Positions 11,901 to 26,900 of a stretch of 64,000 nt of DNA are shown here, in pieces (position 1 is the first letter of the stretch; every line of letters starts with the position of its first letter). The notes under the pieces are model-generated. The model ran no database searches and was not told the DNA's origin. It saw only the letters and a program-made list of their open reading frames with translations. Location: positions 12,862,615 through 12,926,614 of the forward strand of contig OZ022584.1 of assembly GCA_963669155.1 (NCBI GenBank), given 5' to 3'. The DNA is from Arbacia lixula. Taxonomy: Eukaryota > Echinodermata > Echinoidea > Arbacioida > Arbaciidae. Made by a program: the position numbers and the translations under genes.

Positions 11901-14900
11901 AGTCTCCAGGTATGCCTACTGTGTGATTATGTTGGACCTTAAAAACATCTCTTAGATGTATTTAGACATTACTTATACAAAATGTACTTTTCTTACTCTT
12001 CAAGGCCAATTTCTTTTTTTATTTGCTACCGTCTGATGTAAATAGACCATTTTTTTTTATGTACATTGTACATTTTTTAACTCTCACAATGCCATAGGGA
12101 CGCATGTGCGCTATTGTTATGGTACTTTATTTTATGCTAGCGTGTTATCGATCTGTTGCTTTGTACACGCGACCGAGCCACTGCTGTGTGCGTGCTTACA
12201 CGCACTCGTAATAGCAGTCATTGTTCATACTTTTTGCACTGTTACTGAAGGATTCGCACGTGCTGTTGTCCCTCACTTTGTATGCACCAGGTAATCTACA
12301 ACTGTCAGATTGGCTTTTCTCAAGTAATTTAGAGTTTATATTGGATATCATATCATCAATATGAGTTGCTTTATCGACCCTGATCTTGTGCCTAATCCTG
12401 TGCAACGTTTAATATTAGATAAACAAAGTAAATTTGCCGTACATTCTCGGTAGCATGATAAAGCTGATAAAAGTTTTGCTTTAAAAATGTATAGGTTTCA
12501 AAATATAGTGGTTCGAAAATGCCAAGACAGAAAATAAAACGCAACTGAATAGGCCTCAAAATAAACTTGGCACAGGGTGGATTTGGGGCAGGCACAATAA
12601 GGATTAGCGGCATGGCACTCGGCTCTATTCATTAGGGCAGGCTATGGGTTAAAAAAAAGTAGTAAGAACTAATAGATTTAGAGTGCGTTCTGCCATTTGA
12701 AACTGAATCACTAGATACAGTTGGATGTCACAACGTGTTTCTATGCATTGAGGGAGAAATTTATGGATACATTCTGAAAACGACTTATTGTTTAACAGTA
12801 ATATGAGACAGGACCTGTAATGACATTTTCGCACGATTTTAGGTTCCATGCAGATTTTGTCTAAATATAATTTTGTATTTATTTGTAAAGTTTCAAGTAA
12901 TTAATCTTGCTCACAAAGTTTTAGATCCATCAACAGTATGAATTTGATTTTGGATACCAATAAAGCCAAAGAAAGTCTGAGGTAGGAAAAGTACTGGTTA
13001 CTATTTCTTGCAACACTACCAGGAGCAAGGGGGAGTATGGTGATAAGCAATACTGGTAGTTCCAAGATCAAATCTGAACTGGTGTGCATATAATCACAGT
13101 AGGTATTCTATGCTCCTTTGTATTACTATAGAGCTACTGCTTATCACTTAATATCCAAACAAACAATAAGTATTTTTTAAGAGATGGTTGTAAAAATATC
13201 TTTGACCATTCTTTCCCCAATCTCTATGTGAGTGCCATTCTCATTGGGCTTTAAAAAATTGCAAAGTTAGAAAAATCGCGAAGTTAGGGGACCGGGACAA
13301 TAGGACCATTCGGCTTTTGGTACAGTTGCTAGGCAACTTTCACCCTAACTTCACGATTTTTCTTACTTCGCGATTTGTTAAGCCCAGTGAGAATGGCACT
13401 ATATATGAAGGCAGACCGCATCACAATCTATGGCCTTAATTCCCCTATAGTTGAACTAAGGTCACTAAGCAGATAATGGGTGCTTCTTAAGAGCAGAGGT
13501 ATGTACAGTATGTATTGATTGGAGACCTATGATAATTCTTTGTAAGTTCAAGTGAAAAGAATGGAAGAAGCAGAGGGGAAATTGCCCAAGCTTTGTAGCC
13601 TAATTGGAGCTAATGAGGTCGTTTCCATTGTGGTATGCTGTATGTCAACCTAACCCAATCAAAGTGAAGTGTGTGTGAAATACTGCATGTGTGAACGGTC
13701 GAAACGTTAATAATCGATTTGACAACTCATTTGCTTGTATGATTCACCATGAGACTAAAACCTGATTTACATACTGGTTTGTATAGGGGATGTGGACTGA
13801 ACCCTGCAGTTCCCGAACTTCAACCCCAAACTCCGGCTAATAACAGAAACGGTTGGCTAAATTTGGCCCTTACTTTTTTTTTACATCACAAAATCTTTAT
13901 TACCAGTAACTAAGTCTGAGTCATATCAGATTTTTGTTTACTCTGCCCCTTCTGAATTCAACTATCAGGCCCCGATACGCCTTTGAAATTGGGAACTTCC
14001 CATGTGAACGAGATGTATAGTAAGCGCGATCTTGCTGCTTTCCCGTTTTCCCCCATGTCGCTGAGGGAAGCAGTCCGCAAGCACTCCTGTAACTGCCGCA
14101 CACATAGGTAGCTTGTAGCAAAAAAAAGAGAAAATACATTTAATTGTTGTATCTTCATATGTCTCTGCCAGCAGCGTATTGCAGCAAATCGATGCCACAT
14201 TGGGTTTCAAAGTTTGTGATAAATGTTGTATCAAAATTGATGAAGCAAAATGCAAGAGAAAGCATAATCAACCCACATAGAATGGATCTGAAGACTCGTC
14301 TGTTGCGCAGTTCACTCTACACTAGTCTGTGTGCTGCTAGCTAGCAAGTCGTGATTGACATGATTGCTAATGAATTATTATAGAAATAAGCCAAAAGTTT
14401 ACTTTAACGCTGCAAGTAACGAGGAAACACGCCGAGTCTCAAAACCTTGTGGCATTTTCAGTATGAGTTGAAAGCGTGGTCTGTCAATTGCCACAAGATT
14501 TCCACGAACAGCCAATGAGCATTCAGCATTCTTATCAAGACTGCAGTGCACATATTTATTGCCTGTGTGTGCAATGTATTTGCGAGTGAATAAGAGAGCT
14601 TGTATACTATATATTAAGTTGTGCTGTATGCCGCGCTGGCTAAGCTACATGTAAGGTCCAAAACATGCAGTGATCATCATGCAAAAGAAATTAGCGGTTG
14701 ACAAAACTACAAACCAAGTCACAAGCAGTAGTTCCTACAGCTCACACAAAGAAAACAATGAAAAAAAATTAGTCTGTGGTAAGAATACATATCCTGAACA
14801 AATAGGATCATTTCATGAAATTTCTAATACGTATTGTTTTGTATCATCGGACACCGGATTGGAAAAAATCAAACTGGGGTCTGACGCCTTTGGCTGGGCC

Positions 14901-17900
14901 CCAGTTCACCGACTGAATCGTCTCAGGCTTATGGGTAACCATACTAAAACCAACATGTGAGCCTCACAAGATACTGAAAAAAGCATTATTCCCTGGATGG
15001 CAGATCTTTCACGCTAGCATTATTCTCTACATTTTTAACAATAAATACTCCAGTGGTCACCTGACTATCCGTGTGGATATCCCGTAAAACTGTAATGAGA
15101 GAGATTTTCCCTGTGGTGTTGAAGCAATGAAAGGAGTAATAGGATGATTTGATTGTAAATGGTGGCAATGATTCTCTGAATCTCAGAGGAAGGTGAGAAA
15201 GCAACTCAATTACTCTAGGAGGTAAGTGCAATGTGCATGTGACATGGACGATTGTAAACTGGGACTGAAGCATAATCCTTGTGTTAAAGACAGCCCGTCC
15301 CTTTTTCAGATCACCACAAAACCATCGAAACATTGGCAAAACATATAGAGAAGTGTTAGCAAGCTGTATATTCATAATTTGAAACTGATACGTAGTGTAA
15401 AATTCAAATAATGCACATAAACAACGTCTGATTAATAGTCTTTACCTCAGGCTCTTAGCAGCTTGTATTGAAATATCTGCTTTATTGATTAATCTGTTTA
15501 TCAAATTATAAAACGCATGATGAAAAAGATTGTTCTATAGTAGGAATCATGTCCAAAGTTTGGTAATTACTCATAAAATTAGGATTTCACAGATGCATAA
15601 TAACGACATAGATACTGTAACAAAGACTAATACTTTTTTCGTAGTACGAAAAAAGTCGGTTTGAAATTGAACGGCTGAAATTTTTACATATAAAGAAAGC
15701 TTCAACATGCTATATTTTTTAGGAATGGTCTTGAATCACACTTTCTCCAATTTACGGTCATGATAGTCGATTTCAAATTTTAAGCTTGCAATCTTTAACC
15801 TGTATATCAGCGTGCTACATAAGCGCTTGCCCGATGGCCCGGGGCCAGTGAAAATCCCGTTCGGGCAAGCTATTTTGATGATTGTGGGGAAAGTACTGGC
15901 CCGAATCGGGCAAGCAGATTATTACAGCTAGTTAATAGCTAATCAAAATGCAAGTTTTCCTATTTTGTAATCATAAAAAGCTAAACAATCTTCTTCATGT
16001 TCGATTCAAAAACAAGAACATATTAAAGCAAAAGTGTTTTGTTACCAGGAAACAGTGGTCTGTGTGTGTTTTTATTTATTGTGAGTGTATAGGTTTATGT
16101 ATACGGCCCATAAAATAGTTAAATTGAATTTTATGTAAGAAATGTAGCATTAATGTGTTTTCTTTCCGGGCAAGTGAAATTTCATTTCGGGCAAGTGATT
16201 TTTCATTTTTTCAAAATCTGCTTGCCCGAACGGGCCAGTGCTAAAAAAAAGTTATGTAGCACCCTGTGTATATGCCAACAAATTTTAGACCAGCACTCAC
16301 AGCCAGAAGCAGATTTATTTTCGGCTACCAAGACACTGTACCTGTGTACTTTGCATGTGCACAGTATTGATAAACAAAGGGTGAATATCGATAATAACTG
16401 GTTGATCACTGCCATTGTGTCCACTGGATGTTTTGTATTATTACTAAGAACATGCTGCTAGTGCATGAAATGTGTAGTGTGCTATAAAGACTCCTTTAAG
16501 AGATGGACATACACAACAGCTCAAAGGAATTGGCATAGGGAAAGGGAAAGGGAAGAAAGGGAAGGAGCGGCAGTTTTAAACCGTGGTATATTTTGTCCAG
16601 TTCAGCATGAAAAATTATGCTTTTTAGGCTAAAGCATCGTGTTTCATCCTGAACTGGACAAAATGATACCACAGTTTAAAACTGCGGCTCCTTCCCTTTC
16701 TTCCCATTCCCTTTCCCTTTGTCAATTCTTTTGAGTTGTAGTGTAAAATGTTTAGTAAAATCCTCTTTCTCCAAAGGTTCCACAAATATGATCTTAACCA
16801 ATGCTGAACAATCAAATTACTGCTTGCACATGTTTCCAACATTAAAATATAATGAAAAAAAAAAGGTTTAAATTGATACCACTGAAGGACTCAGCTATAT
16901 GATCTTCATAATGGATGGACACATTCTCAGTGTCAAATTATATTGTTTTGATATTTATTTGTGCTTTATATGACCCAAGTACATACCCACATATCAAGGA
17001 TGAACATATATGTACCTTGCAGGGTATTTGTTTCAAAAGTGTATGATTATTGGAGACCCATAAAGAGTGTGTTTGTGTGTTATGCTAGATCATGTTGATC
17101 ATGTTAAGGATTGCAGTACAATTTGTAAGATTTTTTTTTTGTACAAGAACTATATGTTACAGGTACATGTAAATCATTACGTGGCAGTAAGTCCACAGAG
17201 CTATTCTTACAGTCTATGTGCATACCACCTGGTGTAATGTGGCCTTGAGTAGATTAACTTTTGATTGTGTCTGGTACCAGTAGTAACATTTGATTGCTCA
17301 TGCTGGCAGAGAATAAAAAGTTATGTGACCTGTCATGAAATGACTGACAGATGCCAGAGTACGGATCTCAGATCACGCACTATACATGTACAAGGGGGAG
17401 GGGGGGGGGGGGGGGGGGTGCATCAGTCTGATGGTGACAAAATACCTAGTTTTGTTTCGATCTGAGAAATGAGCCATAAGATGAAATTATGTCTTCATTC
17501 GACCAAAACAAACAAAATACCTAGTTATCTTTTCAGATGTGACAAATTTGCCAAAAGATGAAATTGTGTGTTCATTAGACCCAAACAAACAAAATACCTT
17601 GGGCTATTTCCAGACCTAAGATACATGTATGAGCTTTTAAATTGTGTCTTCAATCGATCAAAATGAGCAAATAACGTGCAATAATGCCAGAGCATTGCTC
17701 GCCGTCTAAGGCTCGATTTCAGTCTGAAGAAGACACACCATCATAATACACTCTTTGGGAAATTAGCTTGCTATTTTGTTGTCCACCCAAAGATTTTTTG
17801 TTTTATTAATTTACTCATTTTTTTTGGAGGGGAGGGGGGCAGATTTTGTGCCATTTTGTCTCTGTTGTGTAGCTAACCCAATTCAAGCAAGCTGTTTTGC

Positions 17901-20900
17901 AATTTGGAGCTTTGGATCCTTAACCCCTTTGCTACAATATTTTTGGACCAGCATTCACCACCAAAAACAAGATTATTTTTGAGTAACCAACCACTGTACC
18001 TGTGTACTGTGTGTGTCACACGATTGATTGATAACCCAGAGCGAACATCGATTGAAATTTTCCACTGGATATTTTGCATTGTTTATAAAAGTTGCCGCCA
18101 ATGGTACTGCGGTAGTACACTACAGCTCAAAGGAATTGGCATACGGAAAGGGAGAGGGAAGAAAGGGAAGGAGCTGCAGTTTTAAACCGCAGTATATTTT
18201 GTCCAGTTCAGCATGAAACATATGCTTTTTAGGCTAAAGCATTGTGTTTCATGCTGAACTGGACAAAATATACCACGGTTTAAAACTGCGATTCCTTCCC
18301 TTTCTTCCCTTTCCCTTTCCCTTTCCCTATGCCAATTCCTTTGAGCTGTTGTGTATATAGATTTCCTTCAAAAATACAACATTTTAATAGTGAAATCTTC
18401 CTTTAACAGCATTTCTCAAAGGAAATTCCACAAATATGTTCTTCAACACTATGAGAATTAGTTCGTTGTATGTACATGTATGTCATGATGTCAGGCTTGG
18501 AATGTACATGTAACCCCAAAAATATTTTTGAAATGTTATTTTTGAGATGAAAAAGACAATGAGACAGTGCTCAGTGTTCAATGTCTATGAACATGTTGTG
18601 GTATTGTGATGCAATGTAAAGCAAATGTGCATGTTCCAAGAAGGATAAATTTACTTGTAATTTGCAAAGGACATTGAACATTTAAACAAATATCATAAAA
18701 TTGACTTGCCATAATTTCAACACATTCAAACGTATGCATCTATTCTTACACTGTACAATTGCTTGCAGAGTATGTTAACAATAAACCTTCATGATTACAT
18801 GCATTTGATGGCTATTCAAGTTTGTATTTCAATGCAAATACCAATAAAACACAGAAGCTGCTCGTAAAGAGTCAGTAAAATTTTGCAAAACAAATCTTGC
18901 AAAACAAACTTTTCGACATGAACCCATGAAGAGTACACCCTTGAGCTGCACACATGCGTAAGAAAGTCAGCGCAGGACTTTGAGTTTTGTGCGGCTTGGC
19001 GCTGTGCCAAGGAGCAGCACCTGACTCACACCGAGTGCCAGAAATCTAATATTCCTGGAGGGATATATATCGTGATAGGCGCATGTGAGCCATGGCGAGC
19101 TGAAACTAGCCGCAGGCTGAACCTAGCTATCCCAGGCCTGTCACTGTAAACTTTGGTGATTGGTCTGTGCAGATTAATGGAGTAGTAAAATGCTGGTGCC
19201 TGCATTTGATACGGACATTAACAATTATGTTTAAACGCTACTGGTACATGTATCAAAAATTGTCAAGTCCTTTTTGGTGTGACTGATGAAACTGTTTTGG
19301 AAGGATTGCACTGTATTGTTAAATTTGTTGTATATGTACCCTAAGAAAATATGATAAATGCTTGATATTTTATGCCCCATTGAAATGCTCACAGCCATAT
19401 TACTGTAATTGAAATGATAAAGATGAAAGCAAGAAAGATACATGTACCTTTAATTTGTGCAATAGTCGATGCACATTACACTCTATATATACAGTCAAGA
19501 AAATTATGAGCAAGATTAAGCCCCCGTCATACTTATTCAGAATCAGCAGGAATCAAGCAGAACCAGCCAGAATGAAAAATTTTCAAAATTTGAGCCACAT
19601 TCGGGAGAGAATTTCGAATTGAGCTGATATGCAAAAATGCTGTTCGAATACTTAGAATGTCCTTCGAACCCATCTCGCAAGATTCTTGCACATTCCGGGT
19701 TTATTGGCTCTCGAATGCAGCTCGATTGTAGTTGGAACACAGTAAGAATATTTAGAATGCAGTTAGAATGCGGTCAGAATATTTGGAATGCAGTCAGAGT
19801 GCTGTTGGACTGCACTTTGTATGCCGCTCGATATTTTTCCAGCTCAAATGCACCTCGAATGTTTTGAGCATGAACAAAACATTCGGGACGGACACAAGAA
19901 TGGACCCGAATATTCAGAATGTACTCAGAATACAGTCAGAATGCACTTTGATACACTGTATATCCAGGAATGTGCCAAGAATTTTCATTCCGACAGCATT
20001 CCGGCTTATTCTGCCTCTAGTGTGACTAGGATATTATATTCTCACTGGTTTTGTCTGCTATTGAAGATGCTTGGCCTTAATTTTGTTTTTAAAACTTTCT
20101 TCCCTTTCTTTTTCATTATTCCTTTTCCTACAGAATCTTGCAGAGGCAGCTAGAAGACCTGTGTTAGAGATACAGCTCACAAATATATCCAATGTAAGTA
20201 GTAGAAGCCAAACCCCTATAAATAAGAAAACAGCCCTGGTGAAATGGCCATACAGTTTCCGTATACAGTTTAAGCCAAAAGTTTACATACACCCATGGAA
20301 TTCAGTGAATTTTTTTTTTGCTTGCTAAACATCGTAAAATTTATGATATGTCACCATTGGACAAAAAAGTGTAATCTGAAATGTTTGTTATGAGAAGTAA
20401 CTAGCACACATGTGAAATGTTTTTGTCAAGTTTTTATTTTTAATTTGTCTAAAATATTAAGATTTTTATGGGGAAAATGACACTTAAATATTTTTCAGCT
20501 CCTGATGACAAAGCAATGTAATGTACTCATTTGTTTATCAAATTCGTCATGATAACACAAATATTTTATAAAATACAGTTAATGTCATGCTGTTTGGCAA
20601 GTATTAACTTTTCTTTTAATTTCCTGGGTGTATTTAAACTTCTGGCCTCAACTGTAGCTATACGATGAAATTCTGTTTGTGGAAGCTGACTAACGATACA
20701 TCATATATACCGAAACATTGTATAAAGAAACTCGGGTTTGGGTATCGTTTCAAACTAGAACAGTATAAAGAATCACGGTTTGTCATGTGCATGGACACTT
20801 ACTAACGACACGTTGTATAACTGGGTGGAGCTTAGCGTGACCGCCAAGGAGACCTGCCCCCTCATCGTTGTGAAGTCCCGGGTACGAATTAACTCAAACT

Positions 20901-23900
20901 TGCGCACGCTCACCAAAGACAGCAGACCAACAGAGAACAACATGCATAGTAGCAATCTGCTTTCCTGTACATTTCTTTATAAAGTTTCACTATATATTTG
21001 TTTGTGTGTGAAAACCCTGTTTGCTTTACAATGATCCTTTATACAACATATCTAGAGAGTTTTGGTATTTTGGGTGTGGACACGTTGATAGTGTTACAAA
21101 TGTGTATAAGTTATATATAGCCATACATGTAGCTCTTGAATTAGCTGCACTCTGGGTGCTTGTGACATTCCTCACTGGTGAAATAAACATTTAGCAATGT
21201 GTACTGCCCAGAAGAGTCTAGAATGTTATTTACATGAAAGAATGTTGCAGCTAGCTGAGACTCATTAGCATAATAAAGGAGCTCAGATGGGCTAGTGATG
21301 ACTCATCAGTGTAATCTAGGTCACGTCAATATTGTTTGTCATGTTTACAAGCATATGTATATGTACAATATAGAGCTTACTGGATGTATTGAGAAATTTC
21401 TGGAAGTAGAGTTAATGGAACCTTCTAGAATGTAAAATTGTAGTATATATATGAGTGACTTGGATATAGGACCTCAGAGTTTAACATACCATCCTAGCTC
21501 CAGCCATGTACCTGTGATAACCTGCATTAGAGAAGTTTTCATATCATCTTGCTCCAGTCACCTGTGATAAGAGTAACCTGCATCTAAGATATTGTTGTGA
21601 CCCTGGCTCAATACCTACCTGTGGATTTATACGAGGACTTTCTCTCCTTGGATAAATACCTGCCTGTTAAATAGCGCTTATGAGATCCTGCCTGTGAAAG
21701 CGTGAAAGCTCTGTGGATTAACATTTGACCATCTTGGATCATCTATTTGGACTTGACTATCTGGAATACCTGCTCTTCAGCGTACAACATTGGGATCAAC
21801 ATTGCGATCATAATTTGGGAATACTGGATCGGATTATCAACTGGACCATCAGCGAGAGCCGTGGATCCATTGGACTTCAGTATCCTCCAGCACTGTAAGC
21901 TAACCTGTATCCATACATTGTAAAATAATCTATATACATGTATTTATTTCTTGATGTATTGAAAGTGAACGCTTGTCTTGGTTTTTGAAGGGGAAAATAC
22001 CCCATATAATAAAGAACACATAAACTAAATATTGGTATCATTTTGTGCGATCCTTTCTGGCGTGAACTGATCGTAACAATAGACTCACCAAACAGGAACA
22101 AGTTGTTCAAGTTGATCAATTTCCCCAGCAATTTGGGCTTATCATTGTCTAATTCCCGTCATTTGGGCATATCACTGTCAAATGCCGCACTAGACACAGC
22201 TATATTTTTCATTACTTACTGCGTGTAAAAGTAAGTTTTGGCTCATCACTTGTCACAGTTATCGTTTATTTCTTGCACAATTGGCTTATAAATTGACCAA
22301 GTCGACCAAGTTAACCAAGGAGAACAACTCGAGAAAGTCCCTCGTCAAATGTATTGGTATAAAGCACCACACCATGTTGTAACTAGCACTGGTATTGGTA
22401 CTGAAGCTAGCTTCTTGGGACTGACCCCGTAGCTGGTGAGATCCCACTTTACATCAAGCTGTATCGCTGTGGTGCCTGGGATGATGTGATCACCTGTCGT
22501 GTCACACTTAGTCACCCATCATGTCCCCAGCGCCACAGGTGACTGCCGAGGCTAAGGCAGGAGGTAAGAGGTAGGGGGCATCGGGCATGTTACAGGTAAG
22601 GTAGTGGGGGCGGATCTACCTTACTAAGGGGGGGGGATGCAGGGTTTCATAGGTACCAAAGTCTCAAACCAGCTACATGTAGGCATGAGATTTTACACTC
22701 AGGCCTTCGGTCGTAGAAAAAAATATCCATTTCAAAACCACCTGGAGTCACTTAGAGAGGTGGGGGGGTGGGGGGGGGGGGGGTGGAAGGGAGATGCCAA
22801 AGCCGGGGGGGGGGGGGGAGGGGGGATGGGTTAAACCCCATAAACCTCAATTACTACCCACTTTTTTTGAGATCCAAAAGTGCGTTTTAAACCCCCTGAT
22901 CTCACAGAGCTCCAGTGTCTAGGCAATAGGTTTTGGACATCCCGCCCGAAACTTCATGAAAATCTAGTTATCACTACAATTTCTTTCAAAGTCAGATTCC
23001 AGCCCTTTTATTGGGAGGGAAGTTCTGATACAGTATCTTCTTCCTTTTTCTATGGTTTTTACAAAATTGTAGTTTCTTGTCCTGCAAAAGAGGCACCCTG
23101 TCATCAAGACACTTGTACACTACAGCTCAAAGGAATTGGCATCAGGTAAAGGGAAAGGGAAGAAAGGGAAGGAGCCGCAGTTTTAAACCGCTGCATATTT
23201 TGTCCAGTTCAGCATGAAACATGATGCTCTTTAGGCTAATGCATCACGTTTCGTGCTGAACCGGACAAAATATGCCGCGGTTCAAAACTGCGGCTCCTTC
23301 CCTTTCTTCCCTTCCCTTAACCTATGCCGATTCCTTTGAGCTGTAGTGTACATGCAGGGCCTTGCACAGGGGAAGGGGTGTCCATGGTCTGACCCCCTTC
23401 CTGCTACAGACTTCTGCTGTCTGCCGCAGCGTGGCACTGAGTGCATGTGTCTGCGCTGCTGCCTTGGGCGCAAGGCCCTTGAGAGTCTTCATATCACTTG
23501 CCATGAACACATGCAATATATATGCAAATCACTCTTGGCCAAAAAAGGCTTTGTTTTGATCACAAACAGCATTGCATGGGAAGCTGCCCTTTTCTGTTCC
23601 ATTGGCCCAGATTCTCAAAGGAATTTTAGATTGAGACCATTGTTTAAGGAAATTTTGTGGCATATATTGGCCCAGATTCTCAAAGGAATTTTAGATTTAG
23701 ACCATAGTTTAAGGAAATTTTGTGGCATATATTGAGCAAACAAATGCGCTTGATTTTAATAGCATGTGCACATCAAAAAGTTCCAATAATGAATGTCTGT
23801 GTTTTGCGTAGAGTGCTAAATCCACGCTAGTTGCTATCGTTTAGATCGTTTAATTGAATGAATCTAAATAAACTGGACTCGATGGTCCACACCTAAACAA

Positions 23901-26900
23901 AAGCTTGTTATAAAGTTCAGTAGGGGGAGATGTGGTATGAAAAGTTATGAGTCAAATCCATTTTGGCGGACTTTTGTCCGGAACTACGTGTCCTATGTCC
24001 TCTCGTAATCTCGGTGCGAAGAATAAAACGCCATACAGGTTTGAGTGTTGCATCAAAATGATGTCTAGGACTAATTATGTGCGGCTGCGGGCTGCATGAG
24101 ATGTCAGAGAGTAGGAGCGAATTATTGCTTGAACTTTCTATAGGTTTGTAACAGTGTGGAGAACACAAATCAGTAAGTGCCGCTTGTGATCCTATCATGT
24201 GACATAGCGGACCTATATGCTAGTCATCAACACTTCAAAACTGTCCAGAGAGCAGCGAGATGTCACTTGCTCAAAGTTAATAGACGCAAACAGCAATGTG
24301 GAATCTAGTACATGTCCGAGTGGTTGCTCTAAGAAATCACCCAGCAGATAGAATGGGTATATTGGGCATGTGTAGGCTCTTTCCTGTCTTTATCAGATTT
24401 GCTCCTATAAGTTTTAGGAAGAATCAATTTGCCTATGACAGTGCACTTGGATGCACCTATCAAGAGCAATTGGAAATGTTACTTTTCATTCATTATGAAG
24501 ATTTTTTTCTCTGATTATAGAAAGCATTTCCTCACAGAAATCATCTCATGCTACGCAAAAATTGGTAGATTTAGTTTTTCTGCTGATTTCAAGCAGGGTG
24601 TGAAAAATTAATTTTGTGCCTCCTTGCTGTATCTTTTCCACATTTCCTCTTCTCGTTTCAACTTGCTGCGCTCATGTCTATGCATGTTTCCAGATTGAGT
24701 TAATATTTCAGGTTTGCCGTGAACAAGACTCTCATAGCATATTAACTGTTAGTTTAGTAGAATTCCTATGGTCAGCAATTACAGCACAGTTTGTCTACAC
24801 TGTAAGAAGCAAACTTGTTATATTTTCATAAGATTGATAACTGTTCAGAGTTTAGACGTAGCTCTTAGTTTATTTCTCTTGATGTACAGGGAGTAAGACA
24901 CCTCAAGTGGGACTAAATGTGACAATTTGCCAACAATTGCCCCCAAAGCTGTAGAGAATATTTTTTTTAGTTATCCAAGTTACACAAGTTTTTGCACTTT
25001 GAGAGGCTTGATTAAGATTTTCAATGATCTATTTTAGGTAATTTTTCTGTGCTATATTCATCTCGGCTAGTTGATTTTCTGTGCTATATTCATCTCGGCT
25101 AGTTGATTTTCTGTGCTATATTCATCATCTCGGCTAGTTGATTTTCTGTGCTATATTCATTTCTTCTGGCTGATTTCCTGTGCTATATTCACCCCTTCTC
25201 TGTACGATCCCCAGTCCTGCTCAAAGTGGGTTATCATTGCACCTAAGTTGTGATAGTTGCCTGTCACAAGCGAATATCGTGCTGTTTAGCCTGCCTACAC
25301 TGGAGTTGCATGTAGTACAAGGCAGTATACTATTGTCTGATCCTGAACGGGCTTTTTAACTTCCCCAGGTTAGAAACAGAGCACTTTATCGCAAACTGGA
25401 ACGGATGAAATCGGCCGTCCAGTGATAAATCAATTGTGACCTTGATTTTGAGTGATGTAGCTTAAATATGCAGGATGTTTGGTGATAGAGCAGTGGCATG
25501 CAGGAAGTAAGTATATTAGGGAAGACAGGCTGACAGGATATACAGTAACTAAATCTATAAGGAGGAGAATTAAGTCCATTATAAATCAATTTGTTCTATG
25601 TATAAACTGCTTTATTAGGAGTAAAGAAGCTACTAGGTATACATTGTATATGAGCTTAGCCCGTTGCTCACGGTTAGATTTTGGGGCTTCGAGAACCAGG
25701 GGTCAGTTAGGATGTCAAAACTTGTCATGGAACTGCAGGAACCCAAGGGGTGAAGCTTGATTGTGTCCTTTTAAAGGTAGCCCGTCCCTTTTGCAGACCT
25801 AATTCTGAAAGTTCCCTGACTTTGTCATCATTTAAGAGAGAGTGGCTATAAAACCTTTCCCTGGAATCGACAAAGCATGATATTCGGTTTTGAGGAAATG
25901 ATCTTTGATAATTGATCAAGCTTTCTTTTTTCTTACCCCGAAAACAGTCAAATCTCAGTGAAAACTAGTTAGATTTTCATTTATTTTATGGGACTTGTAG
26001 TACCTCTGACCTTAAAATTGCACAGGTGGTATCCCAAAGATACGTGCTAAATATGTGCAAACTTTCATTAAGTTTACAGATGTTTGTTAAAGGGATGGGC
26101 CATCTTTAAGGTCAAGGAATCAGGGTCCATATTCATGAAACATTACTAGCCAAGTTGGTTACTAAAACTGCATGCAGCTGAATGCACTTTAGCAACTAAC
26201 AAGGCTTAGTAAGGTTTCATGAATATGGTCCCTGCAGTGTATTCATAGCCTATTGTATATTGTCCATACGGCGTAATACACAGGAGTCGTGCTGCTTAGT
26301 ATCTGAGTGGACAGCCCGCATTAATACACCAAAGTCAACAGGTTTTTTTAATGTTGGAAGCGCAAATGGGTTAAAACTCAATTGTACTCAAGCCCAAGTC
26401 GATTGCTATTCATTATGCAAATGTATGTTCATAATGAAAAGGGATGTATGTCCTTTTGAGCTAACTGCAGATATCACTCCCAATTGTGAGCACTAAAGAA
26501 AAACAAAATGATACCTCGATTGATACTACAGTGTACCATGACGTGGTTTAATTTAATACAAATAGAGACTGCTCGTAGGAACATGATCTCAAGCCGATGG
26601 AAAACAGTATGGTTTGAGATCACCACATGCCTATAGTTTATCCCTGTCCTGAATATCAGAGCACTGTCTGTTTGTTTTGTATACCAAATAAGATTATGAT
26701 GAATAACTAAGATATTTCCAGCTCACAAAAAAAATTCTCCAGAGCAGAGCTGTACCCTATTTTCATTAATCAACATCACAAGTCAGCGTTGGCATTGGAT
26801 GACACTGCATACTTGTATCATGCATTGCTCATTGTGTATTTGTACTGTGCGCACATTGATTGGTCATTGTATTCACGTTGCAAAAGGCACGAAAAGCATT

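Larger units (their letters stand above)
10352..15495. other. Intron 1, remaining unique-looking sequence
   Basis: Outside the elements listed separately, this holds a GA-rich patch (10975-11220), a G/A-rich patch at 11765-11810 and otherwise AT-rich sequence. The words agacagcccgtcccttt near 15290 recur near 25775 and suggest further old repeats. No exon was recognised. Confidence 0.4.

Noticed and set aside
20780..20960. GC-rich segment reading VELSVTAKETCPLIVVKSR with a possible donor after it
   Set aside because: No similarity to TAPP between exons 2 and 3, which already join perfectly; no clear acceptor. Possibly a repeat.
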